Assembly: GCA_027451865.1 (NCBI GenBank)
Contig: DAIDHW010000004.1
Coordinates: 1-64,000 of the forward strand
Direction of reading: 5' to 3'
Origin: Leptolyngbyaceae cyanobacterium clean351
GTDB lineage: Bacteria > Cyanobacteriota > Cyanobacteriia > DAIDHW01
DNA length: 64,000 bases
Below the pieces are notes generated by a model. It saw only the letters and a program-made list of their open reading frames with translations. It did not search any database and was not told the DNA's origin. This document shows, one piece after another, positions 27,726-37,096 of this stretch (the first letter of the stretch is position 1; each line of letters starts with the position of its first letter). Position numbers and translations under genes: made by a program.

Positions 27726-29948
27726 GTGAGTGCAGTTATGCGTAAAACCATCACCCCTGAATCTAGCCAACACACTTTTAGCAGCCCGTTTGTCCAGGCG
27801 CGACTTGCAGTCCTAGCCATGTTGGGGGTGCTGGCCGGTTCGGCTCTGGCGGTCTTGGGGTGGTTTACCCAAGAGGGAAAGCTTCTAGCCCTAGTGCAAG
27901 CGGGAGAGGGGTGGCTGAACAGTCTTTACCGCACCCCTGAATTTATTCACCTGGAGCAATTATGTACCCCCACCCTTAGCCTCTGGCTGGGAGCTCTCGG
28001 GGTAATGAGCCTGTCCCCCCAACCCCGGCCCTGGTCGCGCTCCTTAGTAGTCTTAACTTTGATTGCCCTAACCGGGCAGTACTACACCTGGCGACTATCT
28101 ACCCTCAACCTGGCCGGCTGGGTTACCAGTGGGTTTAGTGTTGGCTTGCTGGGTTTAGAAACAATTGTGATCATCAGTAACCTGATCCTATTATTTTTGA
28201 TGCTGCAGAGGCAACCACCTGTCCCTGTGGCCCAGGTCGAGGCTGTACCTAGCGTCGATGTTTTCATCCCTACCTATAACGAACCGGCATTTATCCTCCA
28301 GCGCACCGTTATTGGTTGCCAAGCCCTGGATTATCCTTGCTACCGGGTCTATTTGCTCGATGACACCCGTCGGCCAGAGGTCCGAGCCTTAGCCCAGGAG
28401 CTAGGCTGCAACTATATCACTCGCCCAGATAATCGCCATGCCAAGGCCGGGAATCTCAACCATGCCCTCAGCCATACCCAGGGAGACCTGATTGCAGTTT
28501 TTGATGCGGACTTTATCCCCACCAAAAACTTTCTGCAGCGGACAGTGGGATTTTTCGGTGACCCCCAGATTGCCCTAGTGCAAACCCCCCAGTCCTTCTA
28601 TAATTGCGACCCAATTGCCCGCAATCTGGGGTTAGAGAATGTGTTGACTAACGAGGAAGAGGTTTTTTACCGTCATGTGGAGCCGATCCGGCAGGTGGTA
28701 GGGAGCGTGATCTGCTCCGGGACCTCCTTTGTGGCCCGGCGGCGAGCCCTAGAGCAGACCGACGGTTTTTTTACTGACTCCCTCAGTGAGGACTACTTCA
28801 CCGGCGTACAGTTGTCAGCTTTGGGGTATGGGCTGGTTTACTTGAATGAAAAGCTCAGTGCCGGTCTAGCAGCAGAAAACATCGGTGCCCAGGCCATCCA
28901 GAGACTGCGGTGGGCTCGGGGGACCCTACAGGCTTTTTTCATCAAGGCTAACCCCCTGACAATCCCGGGATTAAGTATCCTGCAGCGTCTTGCTCACAGC
29001 GAGGGGTTGCTACATTGGTTTACCAATCTTGCCCGAGTCGCTTTTTTGGTAGCCCCCCTGGCCTACTCTTTCTTTGGGGTCATTCCCATCCGGGCTGCGG
29101 CGGTAGACCTGATTCGGTTCTTTGTCCCCTACTATCTGCTGCAGTTGACCACTTTTTCTTGGCTGAATCATCGCAGTCGTTCGGCATTCTTATCTGATAT
29201 CTACGAGGTGATCTTGGCTTTTCCCCTGGCGGTGACGGTGATTCAAGTCCTGTGCAACCCCTTTGGCAGGGGATTTCAGGTCACCCCCAAGGGCAATTCT
29301 AGCCATCAGTATCGGTTTAATTGGCCCTTGGGCTGGCCTCTAGTGCTACTTTTTGTCCTGACTGCCCTCAGTCTATGGCGCAACCTAGGCTTCTGTTTAA
29401 TAAATACCCTTGACAGCTGGTATCCGAAGGGGTTGAGCTTAGGCTGGCTATGGAGCACTTATAACCTAATAATCCTCGCCTTAGCCCTACTAGTGTTGCT
29501 GGATGTGCCAGCTCCTGACCCCTACCCCTGGTTTGATCTAAGCCGGCCAGTGCGGCTGCGGGTTGCTAACCAGGACTACTGGGGCAACACCACTATGATC
29601 TCGGAAGGGGGAGCCCTGGTAACTCTGACGAGCAACCTGGCAGTTCCTTTACCCCTGCCGTCAGGGACCCTGGAGGTGATGGGGGAGGGAGTTTGTCTGC
29701 CAGTCCAACTGGAGTTTGTGGATTGCCAAGGGGAGCTGCCACAGGTGCAACTGCGTTTCTTGCCTGCTCCCCTAGCCCAAACTCGCTTGTTGATTGCCCT
29801 GCTTTACTGTCGCCCGGGGCAATGGAAAAGCCTTAAAGCCCCGGGAGAGCTCCAGGCCCTCGGGATCATCCTTAGGATTCTCCTGCGGCCGCGAATTTTC
29901 TCAGGTTCCCCGGCCTCAATCACCCCGGTGCAGGTGGGCCAGCTTTGA
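27726..29948 (+). CDS. CesA/BcsA-like membrane glycosyltransferase family 2
   Basis: 740 aa. Four helices precede the cytosolic GT2 domain, whose motifs are D-V-F-I-P-T-Y-N-E, L-D-D-T-R, D-A-D, S-E-D (equivalent to TED) and Q-R-L-R-W-A-R-G (the Q-x-x-R-W gate). More helices and a C-terminal domain in the position of PilZ follow. These features fit cellulose synthases such as the Thermosynechococcus protein tied to cold- and light-induced aggregation. The PilZ c-di-GMP signature is degenerate (R-P-V-R-L-R, then S-E-G-G without the Asp). No bcsB or bcsZ gene is adjacent. The start is GTG 27726 or ATG 27738. Confidence 0.88.
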   Translation: MSAVMRKTITPESSQHTFSSPFVQARLAVLAMLGVLAGSALAVLGWFTQEGKLLALVQAGEGWLNSLYRTPEFIHLEQLCTPTLSLWLGALGVMSLSPQPRPWSRSLVVLTLIALTGQYYTWRLSTLNLAGWVTSGFSVGLLGLETIVIISNLILLFLMLQRQPPVPVAQVEAVPSVDVFIPTYNEPAFILQRTVIGCQALDYPCYRVYLLDDTRRPEVRALAQELGCNYITRPDNRHAKAGNLNHALSHTQGDLIAVFDADFIPTKNFLQRTVGFFGDPQIALVQTPQSFYNCDPIARNLGLENVLTNEEEVFYRHVEPIRQVVGSVICSGTSFVARRRALEQTDGFFTDSLSEDYFTGVQLSALGYGLVYLNEKLSAGLAAENIGAQAIQRLRWARGTLQAFFIKANPLTIPGLSILQRLAHSEGLLHWFTNLARVAFLVAPLAYSFFGVIPIRAAAVDLIRFFVPYYLLQLTTFSWLNHRSRSAFLSDIYEVILAFPLAVTVIQVLCNPFGRGFQVTPKGNSSHQYRFNWPLGWPLVLLFVLTALSLWRNLGFCLINTLDSWYPKGLSLGWLWSTYNLIILALALLVLLDVPAPDPYPWFDLSRPVRLRVANQDYWGNTTMISEGGALVTLTSNLAVPLPLPSGTLEVMGEGVCLPVQLEFVDCQGELPQVQLRFLPAPLAQTRLLIALLYCRPGQWKSLKAPGELQALGIILRILLRPRIFSGSPASITPVQVGQL

Positions 29949-30049
29949 GGAGTTAGCGCCGGAAAGCTTAAATTATTCAGCACTAAAAGGCACATTTGAC
30001 AAGGTCCAACTTAGCATGAGACCTAAGAACCACCTTGCCAGGACCTTCC

Positions 30050-30418
30050 ATGGAAAACTTCGCCAGACAAATCGCCGCTTTAACTCAGAAAGTGGACCTG
30101 TTGGTCGAACATCTTGAGCAGGTTAGCAACAAGGTTACCATCCTTCTAAGCCACGTCCAACAGCAAGGAGAGCTAGAACGCGAATCCGGCCCTGGTTGCC
30201 ATCGGGGGGCCTACACCCTCCCGGCACTCCAAAGCCCAGACTTAAGTCACAAAGACGTCCTAGTGGACTACCCTAATCCTGAAGGGGGCAGTTACGGGGC
30301 CGACAAGCTGATCACCCCTGAGTTGCAGGTGCAGCGCCTGACTGCCCAGCTGACTGCGGCCTACAACCGCATGGCAGCCCTAGAAGAGCAAATTTTGGCC
30401 CGGCGAGTACTCCCCTAA
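30050..30418 (+). CDS. Conserved cyanobacterial coiled-coil protein, 122 aa
   Basis: The ATG at 30050 starts a heptad-rich helix (I-A-A-L-T-Q-K-V-D-L-L-V-E-H-L) and a loop with D-V-L-V-D-Y follows. A second helix near the C-terminus (T-P-E-L-Q-V-Q-R-L-T-A-Q-L-T-A-A-Y) closes the protein. I believe the C-terminal block is conserved among cyanobacteria but know no function. No signal peptide or membrane segment is present. It overlaps the convergent CobT-like gene by 39 bases. Confidence 0.68.
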   Translation: MENFARQIAALTQKVDLLVEHLEQVSNKVTILLSHVQQQGELERESGPGCHRGAYTLPALQSPDLSHKDVLVDYPNPEGGSYGADKLITPELQVQRLTAQLTAAYNRMAALEEQILARRVLP

Positions 30419-31486
30419 TTTCCGCACTAGGGCTTCAATAGTCTCGAGCATCTGTTCTTGGGACCACCCCCGGTAGAGGTGGGCGGCGATAGCACATCCC
30501 CCCGCCCCTACTCCCTCCTTGACGTAGCCCCGTTCGTAGATTTGCAGGGGTGGATAGGCAGACTGAGCGAAACTGAGCTGGGTGGCTATCAGGGTAAGGG
30601 AGGGGATTTGCGCTGCTAAGCCTGGGGTGTCCCCCGTCGGGTCCTCAGCTACCCAGCGGGTGGTCCCCACTACTACCTGTTCCGGTTGCCAGGTGTGCCG
30701 GTCAGCGAGAGCCAAAATCAGGGCGTACACCGCTAGCATTTGAGTCCCCCCGGCCAGGAGCACCCCACAGGTGTTGCTCGCGGCCATGGTCATGGCTGCC
30801 ACTACCACCTGCATTGGGTCACCGACAGCGGCCACCAGATCCAGGGGGTCCCGAGACAATTTAGCTCGTTCCAACCCCTGGGAAACCAGCTGCCATTTTT
30901 GGTGGTGGTTGCATACGGGATGGCTGCTGTTCACCCGGCCGGCTGCCGCCACTCCCAGCCCCGTTAACAGGGCCAGGGCCGTACTAGTACCTCCGACTAC
31001 ACATTCCCCCAAAACCAAGTATCCTTTTCCCACCCTGCAGGCTAGCTGGCGGCCCCAGGTCAGGCCCTGCTGAAATAGGTGTTCGACACAGGTCCGGTCC
31101 ATGGCAGCCCCCGAGCTGAGGCAACGGGCGGGGGACCCCCCTAGGGAAATTGTCCAGACGGGCGAAGGCTCAGGCAAACCAGCATCAAAAATTAGGACCG
31201 GAATGTCAAGAGCACTCAGGAGGGCACGGGAGATCAGTACTGGCGAAGCTCCCCCGGGCAGGGGGGGCAAGGGATACTGGGGGGCTGGCTGGGGACCAAA
31301 CCGGAGGAACTCACCATCGGCCAGGGCCGTATGCCGGCGATGGGTGGGGGTCGCCCCAGCGGCGGAGATGCCGGGCACCAGGGCGGTGGCGGTAAACCCC
31401 AGGACACAGGCAAACAGGGGTTTGTGACCCTGGTAGCGCTCCTGCCAGGTCTGGGCTGCTAGGGGATTGGTGTAGGTGCGATTCAC
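30380..31486 (-). CDS. CobT-like nicotinate-nucleotide phosphoribosyltransferase family protein
   Basis: 368 aa, of the cyanobacterial/archaeal CobT-like group. The classic enzyme makes alpha-ribazole phosphate, the lower ligand of cobalamin; the cyanobacterial form may serve pseudocobalamin. Visible features are L-G-E-C-V-V-G-G-T-S-T-A, G-D-P-M-Q, L-A-G-G-T-Q-M and a late G-Y-V-K-E-G-V-G-A-G-G. It starts 4 bases inside the end of the DUF2232 gene (ATGA-type overlap), so the pair is translated together. The cobalamin-dependent MetH elsewhere in the window gives a metabolic link. Confidence 0.82.
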   Translation of the reverse strand: MNRTYTNPLAAQTWQERYQGHKPLFACVLGFTATALVPGISAAGATPTHRRHTALADGEFLRFGPQPAPQYPLPPLPGGASPVLISRALLSALDIPVLIFDAGLPEPSPVWTISLGGSPARCLSSGAAMDRTCVEHLFQQGLTWGRQLACRVGKGYLVLGECVVGGTSTALALLTGLGVAAAGRVNSSHPVCNHHQKWQLVSQGLERAKLSRDPLDLVAAVGDPMQVVVAAMTMAASNTCGVLLAGGTQMLAVYALILALADRHTWQPEQVVVGTTRWVAEDPTGDTPGLAAQIPSLTLIATQLSFAQSAYPPLQIYERGYVKEGVGAGGCAIAAHLYRGWSQEQMLETIEALVRKLGEYSPGQNLLF

Positions 31487-32118
31487 AGGCCCTCCTCGTC
31501 TACCAGACTCTTTACCCAGTCAGGGGGTGGGGAAATTGGGTTCCCCAAGCGTTCTAGGAGTACCCAGGCTACCACGTGGATCGCAAACAGGTAAATGACG
31601 CTCTGGAGAAACAAAGTCCCGACGACCAACAGTTGAACCAGGAAAATACTAGGGGTAGCAAGCAACCCCAAGCGGTCAAATCCCCAGGCTAACCAGGTGT
31701 GAATCTGGACCGTCAGATAGCGCCACAGGTCATCCCCCGCCAGCACAGACAATAGCCAGATCTGAAATACTAACCCGGCGGTGCTCAGGACGGCCCCCCA
31801 GAGAATAGCGCTCAACCACGACCGCCTTCGGTGCCAGGCAAATCCCAGGACAATCCCCAGTAGGCCGTAGGGGATGAGAAATTGGATACTGCGGGCGGGG
31901 CCAATCAACACCGACAGCAGTAGGGTAGTGACTAGATTAGTCATCCAGGCAGCTCGCCGGCCCCACCGTAAATAACTAAGGGCAATAGGCAAGGGGAAAA
32001 ACAACCTAAGTAGGGGACTAAGACCGAGGTACAAACCAACGATCCACACCAAGCCGCCAGTGCTAGATAGCAAAGCGGTTTCGACCAAGGCAAGGGGACG
32101 GCGATCCATAGGGAGCAA
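31483..32118 (-). CDS. DUF2232 family membrane protein
   Basis: 211 aa with about six hydrophobic helices and a short polar C-terminus. The segment P-L-P-I-A-L-S-Y-L-R-W-G in helix 2 is the block I associate with DUF2232. The function is unknown; some relatives are grouped with ECF-type vitamin transporter S components. Here it is fused by overlap to a CobT-like gene, which supports a cobamide or cobalt-related role (inference). It starts 31 bases from the divergent trnR. Confidence 0.72.
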   Translation of the reverse strand: MLPMDRRPLALVETALLSSTGGLVWIVGLYLGLSPLLRLFFPLPIALSYLRWGRRAAWMTNLVTTLLLSVLIGPARSIQFLIPYGLLGIVLGFAWHRRRSWLSAILWGAVLSTAGLVFQIWLLSVLAGDDLWRYLTVQIHTWLAWGFDRLGLLATPSIFLVQLLVVGTLFLQSVIYLFAIHVVAWVLLERLGNPISPPPDWVKSLVDEEGL

Positions 32119-32149
32119 AGCGGGGGGATGCTAATATAGTTTGGCAGTT

Positions 32150-32223
32150 GGGGCTGTAGCTCAGATGGATAGAGCGAGCGCCTCCTAAGCGCTAGGTCGA
32201 GGGTTCGAATCCCGCCAGTCCCG
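32150..32223 (+). tRNA. trnR: tRNA-Arg (CCU)
   Basis: The acceptor GGGGCTG pairs with CAGTCCC (one G-T). The D arm is GCTC...GAGC. The anticodon arm is AGCGC-CTCCTAA-GCGCT with anticodon CCT, and the T arm is GAGGG-TTCGAAT-CCCGC with one mismatch. Discriminator G is at 32223; CCA is not encoded. The last 32 bases lie antisense to the 3' end of the neighbouring ABC ATPase frame. Confidence 0.96.
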
Positions 32224-33460
32224 TGGTCAAACTCTCCTGGGCTTTCATCGTCCAAGTGCAGGGGATGGCCAATTTCCCGTGCCTACCCCCGGGCACCTCT
32301 ACGCATTGCCAGGAGTCCTCCTCATACACCGGGAATTGCAGGGCATCCACCCGGTCGTAGAGGCGATGACCGTAGAGGACAGGGATGATTTTGTAGGTCC
32401 TTTTTTCCAGGAAGACCCCCGCCGGGAGCTCCACGGTCGCCAGAAACTCCCCCGGCCGGCGGGGACACTCGAGGCCGCTATCTTGGGGCATGGAGACGAA
32501 AATGGGTTCCCCCAGATCGTCAGCCACCATACAGGAAAGGCGAAGATCGTCAAGGGGCTCGCGGAGAGTAAACTCTAGACCCACGGAGAGTCGCGAAGTC
32601 AGCAGGACGCACTCGGGGGGGTGGTGGGTAGCCTGGTCAATCAGCCAGACCCGGCGGAAGTAAGCTTCCCGGACGGTAGGTTGGGACCTACTCCATTGGA
32701 CCGTCAGGTCAGTAGAGTCCTTTAGGTAAGCTCGAATTACCTCCCGGGGAGCACCCACCTGGACAATTGCCCCCTGGCGGATCAGAAGAGCCCGGGAACA
32801 GGTCCTCTCAATGGCTGCCATGTTGTGGCTAATAAACATGATTGTCCTACCACTCTCCTGGACTACCCTTTCCATCGTACCTAGGCACTTTTTTTGGAAG
32901 GCAGCGTCCCCTACCGCTAGGACCTCATCGACTAAGAGAATCTCAGACTCTAGGTGAGCAGCAACGGCAAAGGCCAAGCGTACATACATCCCCGATGAGT
33001 AACGCTTAACCGGGGTATCTAAAAACTTTTCTGTCTCCGCAAAGGCAACTATTTGGTCAAACTTACGCTTGATCTCTTGCCGCTGCATGCCCAACACCGC
33101 CCCGCTGACGTAAATATTCTCTCTCCCCGTCAGCTCCGGATGAAACCCTGTCCCTACTTCGAGTAGGGAAGCGACTCTGCCCCGCAACACCGCTCGGCCT
33201 TGACTCGGTCTGGTGACCCGGGCGAGGATTTTCAGCAGGGTGCTCTTGCCCGCCCCGTTAGCTCCCACCACCCCCATCACTTCCCCCGGGTCTACCTGCA
33301 GGTTAATATCCCGCAAAGCCCAAAACTCCTCCGTCTGAAGACGCCTAGGGCCCGACAATCGCCCCCAGAGGTCTTCCCGGAGGGTGGAGTAGCCCTTAGC
33401 GCGGCTAGAGCGCAGGTGGTAGACCTTAGCTAGATGCTCAATGGAGATGCTGGGATACAT
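32192..33460 (-). CDS. Polysaccharide-export ABC ATPase with Wzt-like C-terminal domain
   Basis: 422 aa. The N-terminal nucleotide-binding domain (1-250) has G-A-N-G-A-G-K-S-T, Y-S-S-G-M (signature), L-L-V-D-E-V and an I-S-H-N switch, in the KpsT/Wzt style. The additional C-terminal beta domain (about 270-410) resembles the O-antigen-binding part of Wzt, which recognises the glycan end. No Wzm permease is adjacent. The reading frame ends inside the antisense strand of trnR, with a tail G-L-A-G-F-E-P-S-T that is simply the translated tRNA. The original stop was probably lost or lies elsewhere. Confidence 0.88.
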   Translation of the reverse strand: MYPSISIEHLAKVYHLRSSRAKGYSTLREDLWGRLSGPRRLQTEEFWALRDINLQVDPGEVMGVVGANGAGKSTLLKILARVTRPSQGRAVLRGRVASLLEVGTGFHPELTGRENIYVSGAVLGMQRQEIKRKFDQIVAFAETEKFLDTPVKRYSSGMYVRLAFAVAAHLESEILLVDEVLAVGDAAFQKKCLGTMERVVQESGRTIMFISHNMAAIERTCSRALLIRQGAIVQVGAPREVIRAYLKDSTDLTVQWSRSQPTVREAYFRRVWLIDQATHHPPECVLLTSRLSVGLEFTLREPLDDLRLSCMVADDLGEPIFVSMPQDSGLECPRRPGEFLATVELPAGVFLEKRTYKIIPVLYGHRLYDRVDALQFPVYEEDSWQCVEVPGGRHGKLAIPCTWTMKAQESLTTGLAGFEPST

Positions 33461-33520
33461 TGGGAGGCAAGAGCGCTACCGCAAGGGGTTAAGGGCTACC
33501 TCAGTCTATCCCCAATCCGC

Positions 33521-34363
33521 TCAGCGAGCTGCTAACTCCAGTTCCGCTAGACTTGCCCCAGGGTAGTAATCCCCAAGGATTTGCTGGTAATTGTAGCCCT
33601 TAGCGGCTAAGGCCTCGGCGCCGGTCTGACTCATTCCCAGGCCATCATGGGCTTGGAGAACCACCTGGTCGGTCGAGGCGTAAAGGGAAATCACGATTCC
33701 CCCTCGATAACTGAGAATCTGGCCCGTGGTAGCCAAAACTGCTGCCTGGGTCCGGGGGGTTTCCCCGTCTAAGCCGCGGTACACTTGCCAGGCTTGATCA
33801 TTCCCTAGTTGGTAGAATTGGCTCGCCGGCCGGACGTAGTGTGCCACTGCGTAGGAGCGGGCAGCAACAGCCTGGGCCTTGAGGGCTTCTAGGGACCAGT
33901 AGGCAGGCATTTCACAACCCACCACACTAAACAGGTACTCCTCTAGGGGGACTTGATTCACCACCAGAATACCGTTGCCCTCGCGGATCAGGCGCAACCT
34001 GCCCCGATACCAGTGTCGCCCCGCGTAGACAAACCCCTGACCCTGGGGCACCAGCCAAACCGAGGCAGGACCTTGCCAACTGCCGAGGCTAATGCCACCC
34101 TCGTCCCCCGGCCTAGCGTAGACGGCCTTCCCGGCTGGGAGGGTCTGGAGGATTTGGCCCTGGTCATTCAGGACCACTCCCGGACCGGAAGTGGCCACCG
34201 GTAAGGAGGTAACTCCTTGATCAATTTCCACGGACATCTGTAGGGCCTGGGAGGCAGCAGGAGGCTGGGCAGGTCTCACCAGGGCCACCTGGTGAGCTGG
34301 GGCTGAGGGGGCAAAGGGAAGGACAGAAACCAAACCTGTCCCCAAGAGTTTCAATAGACCCAT
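33521..34363 (-). CDS. SpoIID/LytB domain protein
   Basis: 280 aa from the ATG at 34363, which gives a signal-like N-terminus ending around A-P-A-H-Q. The SpoIID signature is clear: Y-R-G-R-L-R-L-I, L-E-E-Y-L-F-S-V-V-G-C-E-M-P, W-S-L-E-A-L-K-A-Q-A-V-A-A-R-S-Y-A and G-M-S-Q-T-G-A. In spore formers the domain is a lytic transglycosylase acting on denuded glycan; cyanobacterial forms are presumed cell-wall remodelling enzymes. The frame runs upstream to 34450, but that would place 29 polar residues before the signal. Confidence 0.88.
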   Translation of the reverse strand: MGLLKLLGTGLVSVLPFAPSAPAHQVALVRPAQPPAASQALQMSVEIDQGVTSLPVATSGPGVVLNDQGQILQTLPAGKAVYARPGDEGGISLGSWQGPASVWLVPQGQGFVYAGRHWYRGRLRLIREGNGILVVNQVPLEEYLFSVVGCEMPAYWSLEALKAQAVAARSYAVAHYVRPASQFYQLGNDQAWQVYRGLDGETPRTQAAVLATTGQILSYRGGIVISLYASTDQVVLQAHDGLGMSQTGAEALAAKGYNYQQILGDYYPGASLAELELAAR

Positions 34364-34608
34364 GATTGTATTTTGAGACGGATGTTGAAGACTTAGGGGG
34401 AACTCAGTGGTCACACTCCAGCTTCCCACTTTACCACAGCCTGTTACCACAGCTTAGGGATTGTTAGTCATTTAACAAAGGTACATCTACGCGTAACCTC
34501 CTTTCACAAACTTAAAGAAATTCCAAAAAGTCCCAGGTTGAGCCCAGATTTGCCGTTAGAGTGTTCCCAGCCGGTCTAGTATCCGTTTCGACTTTTGTTG
34601 CTCAACTT

Positions 34609-35544
34609 ATGGTTGACTCTACCCTCAAAACTCCTGCTCTGGAGGAATCTCCCCGTCTGCGGGAGCAGCTGCGTCTCCTAATTTTAGGCACTGCCGCCCT
34701 GACTTTGTTCCTGATGGCCTTGGGGAGCGCTACCCGGGTTATGGACGCAGGTCTGGCCTGTCCTGACTGGCCCCTGTGTTACGGGACAGTTCTGCCCAGA
34801 GCCCAGATGAATTTACAGGTGTTTCTCGAATGGTTCCACCGCCTGGTAGCCTCCTGTGTCGGCATGACCGTCGTAACCCTGACTGCCCTGAGCTGGTGGA
34901 AAAGGGTGGCTTTGCCCCGGTGGCTCCCTTGGGCTATGACGGGAGCCCTAGCTCTGGTGGTCTTACAAGGAGTCCTAGGGGGTTTGACCGTCACTGAACT
35001 ACTGCGGTTTGACATTGTCACCGCGCACCTGGGCACCGGCCTGCTGTTCTTCACGGTCCTGGTGGCTACCGGTCTGGGCCTGACTCCCTACCAGGGTTTA
35101 GGTACTGCAGATAAGCTCACAGGGTGGTCCTTGACAGCAGCCCTGTTAGTTTACGGTCAGAGTATTTTGGGGGCCTTAGTGGCTTCCCGTTGGGCTGTGC
35201 ACCTATGCCTGGGGTCTGGGGATCTATGTCAGGTGATGCACAATCACCTACTTGGGGTGGTCCCAGCCAGTGGCAGCACCCTGACGTTGGTAGTCCTAGC
35301 TTGGCGCACCCCGAGTCTACATCCTTACCTGCGGCACCTGCGTAATTTGGCTGCCGTGCTTCTGGGGGTCCAGGTGAGTCTAGGGTTAGCTACCCTGTAC
35401 TTGCGTCTGCAGATTGCGGCCCTCACCGTTGCCCACCAAGCAGTGGGAGCACTGCTTCTAGGTACCCTGGTGGCGTTCACAGTTCTTTGCTTGCGTGACT
35501 CTTGGTGGGCAGCTACCTCCCCGCTCACCCCTAAGCGCCCCTAG
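34609..35544 (+). CDS. ctaA: Heme A synthase CtaA
   Basis: Oxidises heme O to heme A for cytochrome c oxidase. 311 aa with eight helices in two four-helix halves. The heme-ligand histidines are seen in E-W-F-H-R and T-A-H-L in the first half, then M-H-N-H and V-A-H-Q-A-V in the second. The first external loop carries the Cys pair C-P-D-W-P-L-C. A GTG at 34561 would add 16 residues; I prefer the ATG. The next gene is ctaB, 32 bases on. Confidence 0.93.
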   Translation: MVDSTLKTPALEESPRLREQLRLLILGTAALTLFLMALGSATRVMDAGLACPDWPLCYGTVLPRAQMNLQVFLEWFHRLVASCVGMTVVTLTALSWWKRVALPRWLPWAMTGALALVVLQGVLGGLTVTELLRFDIVTAHLGTGLLFFTVLVATGLGLTPYQGLGTADKLTGWSLTAALLVYGQSILGALVASRWAVHLCLGSGDLCQVMHNHLLGVVPASGSTLTLVVLAWRTPSLHPYLRHLRNLAAVLLGVQVSLGLATLYLRLQIAALTVAHQAVGALLLGTLVAFTVLCLRDSWWAATSPLTPKRP

Positions 35545-35576
35545 AGTCTCCCGTCTTACTAAGGAATATCAAACCC

Positions 35577-36530
35577 ATGCAAGAGTCTATCAGCACCCCT
35601 ACTCGTCCCTACCATGAGAACTTGGGTCAGGTCCTGCTGAGTTATTGGCAGCTGACTAAGCCACGGATTATTTTGTTGTTACTCATTACCACTATGGGTG
35701 GGATGTGGTTGGGTGCCCATGGGATGGTCGAGGCACCCCTAGCCTTAGTTACTTTAACCGGGGGGGCCCTAGCAGCAGCGGCAGCTAACGCTATCAATTG
35801 TCTTTACGACCGAGACATAGATGGAATTATGGAGCGCACCCGTCATCGGCCTTTGCCCTCGGGGCGGATCCAACCCCAGGACGCCCTCGTGTTTGCCTGT
35901 GTCCTAGCATTGCTTTCCTTTGGTCTGCTCAGCTGGTTTGTCAACCTCCTGAGCGCTAGTTTAGCCATGGCCGGGATCATTTTCTATGTTTGGATTTACA
36001 CCCATCTGCTTAAGCGTCACAGCCCACAAAATATCGTCATTGGCGGAGCTGCGGGGGCTATTCCTCCCCTGGTAGGCTGGGCAGCCGTGACTGGTGACCT
36101 AAGCTGGGCAGCCTGGGTACTGTTTGGGATTATTTTTCTATGGACACCCCCCCACTTTTGGGCCCTGGCAATTATGATTCGTGATGACTACGCCGAAGTC
36201 AAGGTGCCCATGTTACCCGTGGTGGTGGGTAACCTGTCCACAGCCCGGCAGATTTTCATTTATACTCTGATACTTCTGCCCTTCACCTTGCTACTGGTTT
36301 ATCCCCTAGGAACCCTTGGCCCCGTTTACGCTGTCTGGGCTTTGGTGCTAGGGGGAGTATTTATTACCAAGGCTTGGGGATTAGTGCGGCAGCCCGATGA
36401 CCGTCAACAGGCTCGGTCAGTGTTTAAGTACTCAATACTTTACCTAATGCTGCTGTGTGTGGGGATTCTGGTGGATACTCTGCCAGTCACGGTCTGGGTG
36501 TCAGGTTTTCTCGCAGCCCCCCTCATTTAA
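35577..36530 (+). CDS. ctaB: Protoheme IX farnesyltransferase CtaB
   Basis: UbiA-family prenyltransferase that makes heme O from heme B and farnesyl diphosphate. 317 aa, with about nine helices. Both aspartate-rich motifs are visible: N-C-L-Y-D-R-D-I-D (N-x3-D-x3-D) and D-D-Y-A-E-V-K, and T-K-P-R at the N-terminus. Together with ctaA it supplies heme A, so an aa3-type oxidase must be encoded elsewhere. Confidence 0.95.
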   Translation: MQESISTPTRPYHENLGQVLLSYWQLTKPRIILLLLITTMGGMWLGAHGMVEAPLALVTLTGGALAAAAANAINCLYDRDIDGIMERTRHRPLPSGRIQPQDALVFACVLALLSFGLLSWFVNLLSASLAMAGIIFYVWIYTHLLKRHSPQNIVIGGAAGAIPPLVGWAAVTGDLSWAAWVLFGIIFLWTPPHFWALAIMIRDDYAEVKVPMLPVVVGNLSTARQIFIYTLILLPFTLLLVYPLGTLGPVYAVWALVLGGVFITKAWGLVRQPDDRQQARSVFKYSILYLMLLCVGILVDTLPVTVWVSGFLAAPLI

Positions 36531-36601
36531 GCTTCTTCCTAGTCACTTTGGTGATCGTTTCCGGCATAATGAAGCAGTGGTATGTCCACTGCTTTTGGCC
36601 T

Positions 36602-37090
36602 ATGAAGAATTTGTTTACCCCGGCCATGATTAAGGTGGCGTTGGGATTTTTATGCTGGTTTTTAGCGATTAGCTCTCCGGTCTGGGCCGAAGACTATAAT
36701 AAGGGCTTCCTGGTGAATGCTGACTTTTCCGGTCGGGACTTGACCGACTCTAGTTTCACCAAAGCTAACCTGCGTCAGAGTAACTTTGCCCAAGCCAATC
36801 TTGAGGGGGTAAGCCTGTTTGCCGCCAACCTAGAGGGAGCCAACCTGGAAGGGGCTAACCTTAGTCATGCCACCCTAGACACGGCCCGCTTAACTGACGC
36901 TAACCTCCACAATGCCATCCTGGTCGGGGCCTTTGCCTTCAACGCCAAGTTTCAGGGGGCGATCATAGACGGAGCTGACTTTACTGATGTGGAGCTGCGG
37001 CGGGATGCCCAACACCTCCTGTGCCAGGTAGCCCAAGGCCGCAACCCAGTAACTGGCCGCCAAACCCGCGATACCCTTGATTGTCCCTGA
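36602..37090 (+). CDS. Exported pentapeptide-repeat protein
   Basis: 162 aa from the ATG at 36602, which gives a clean signal peptide ending V-W-A before E-D-Y. At least ten A-N/D-L-x-x or A-x-F-x-x pentapeptides follow, giving a right-handed beta-helix of a few coils, and then a C-terminal part with a Cys pair (L-L-C...L-D-C). It is similar in layout to lumenal pentapeptide proteins such as plant TL17/TL20.3. The function is unknown. An upstream ATG at 36569 adds 11 residues. The stop lies 6 bases before lpxD. Confidence 0.84.
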   Translation: MKNLFTPAMIKVALGFLCWFLAISSPVWAEDYNKGFLVNADFSGRDLTDSSFTKANLRQSNFAQANLEGVSLFAANLEGANLEGANLSHATLDTARLTDANLHNAILVGAFAFNAKFQGAIIDGADFTDVELRRDAQHLLCQVAQGRNPVTGRQTRDTLDCP

Positions 37091-37096
37091 ACTCGT

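Noticed and set aside
31941-32255. Minus-strand 104-aa ORF over trnR
   Set aside because: Its middle part is the antisense translation of a tRNA-Arg, a common false gene; the rest is DUF2232 in another frame.
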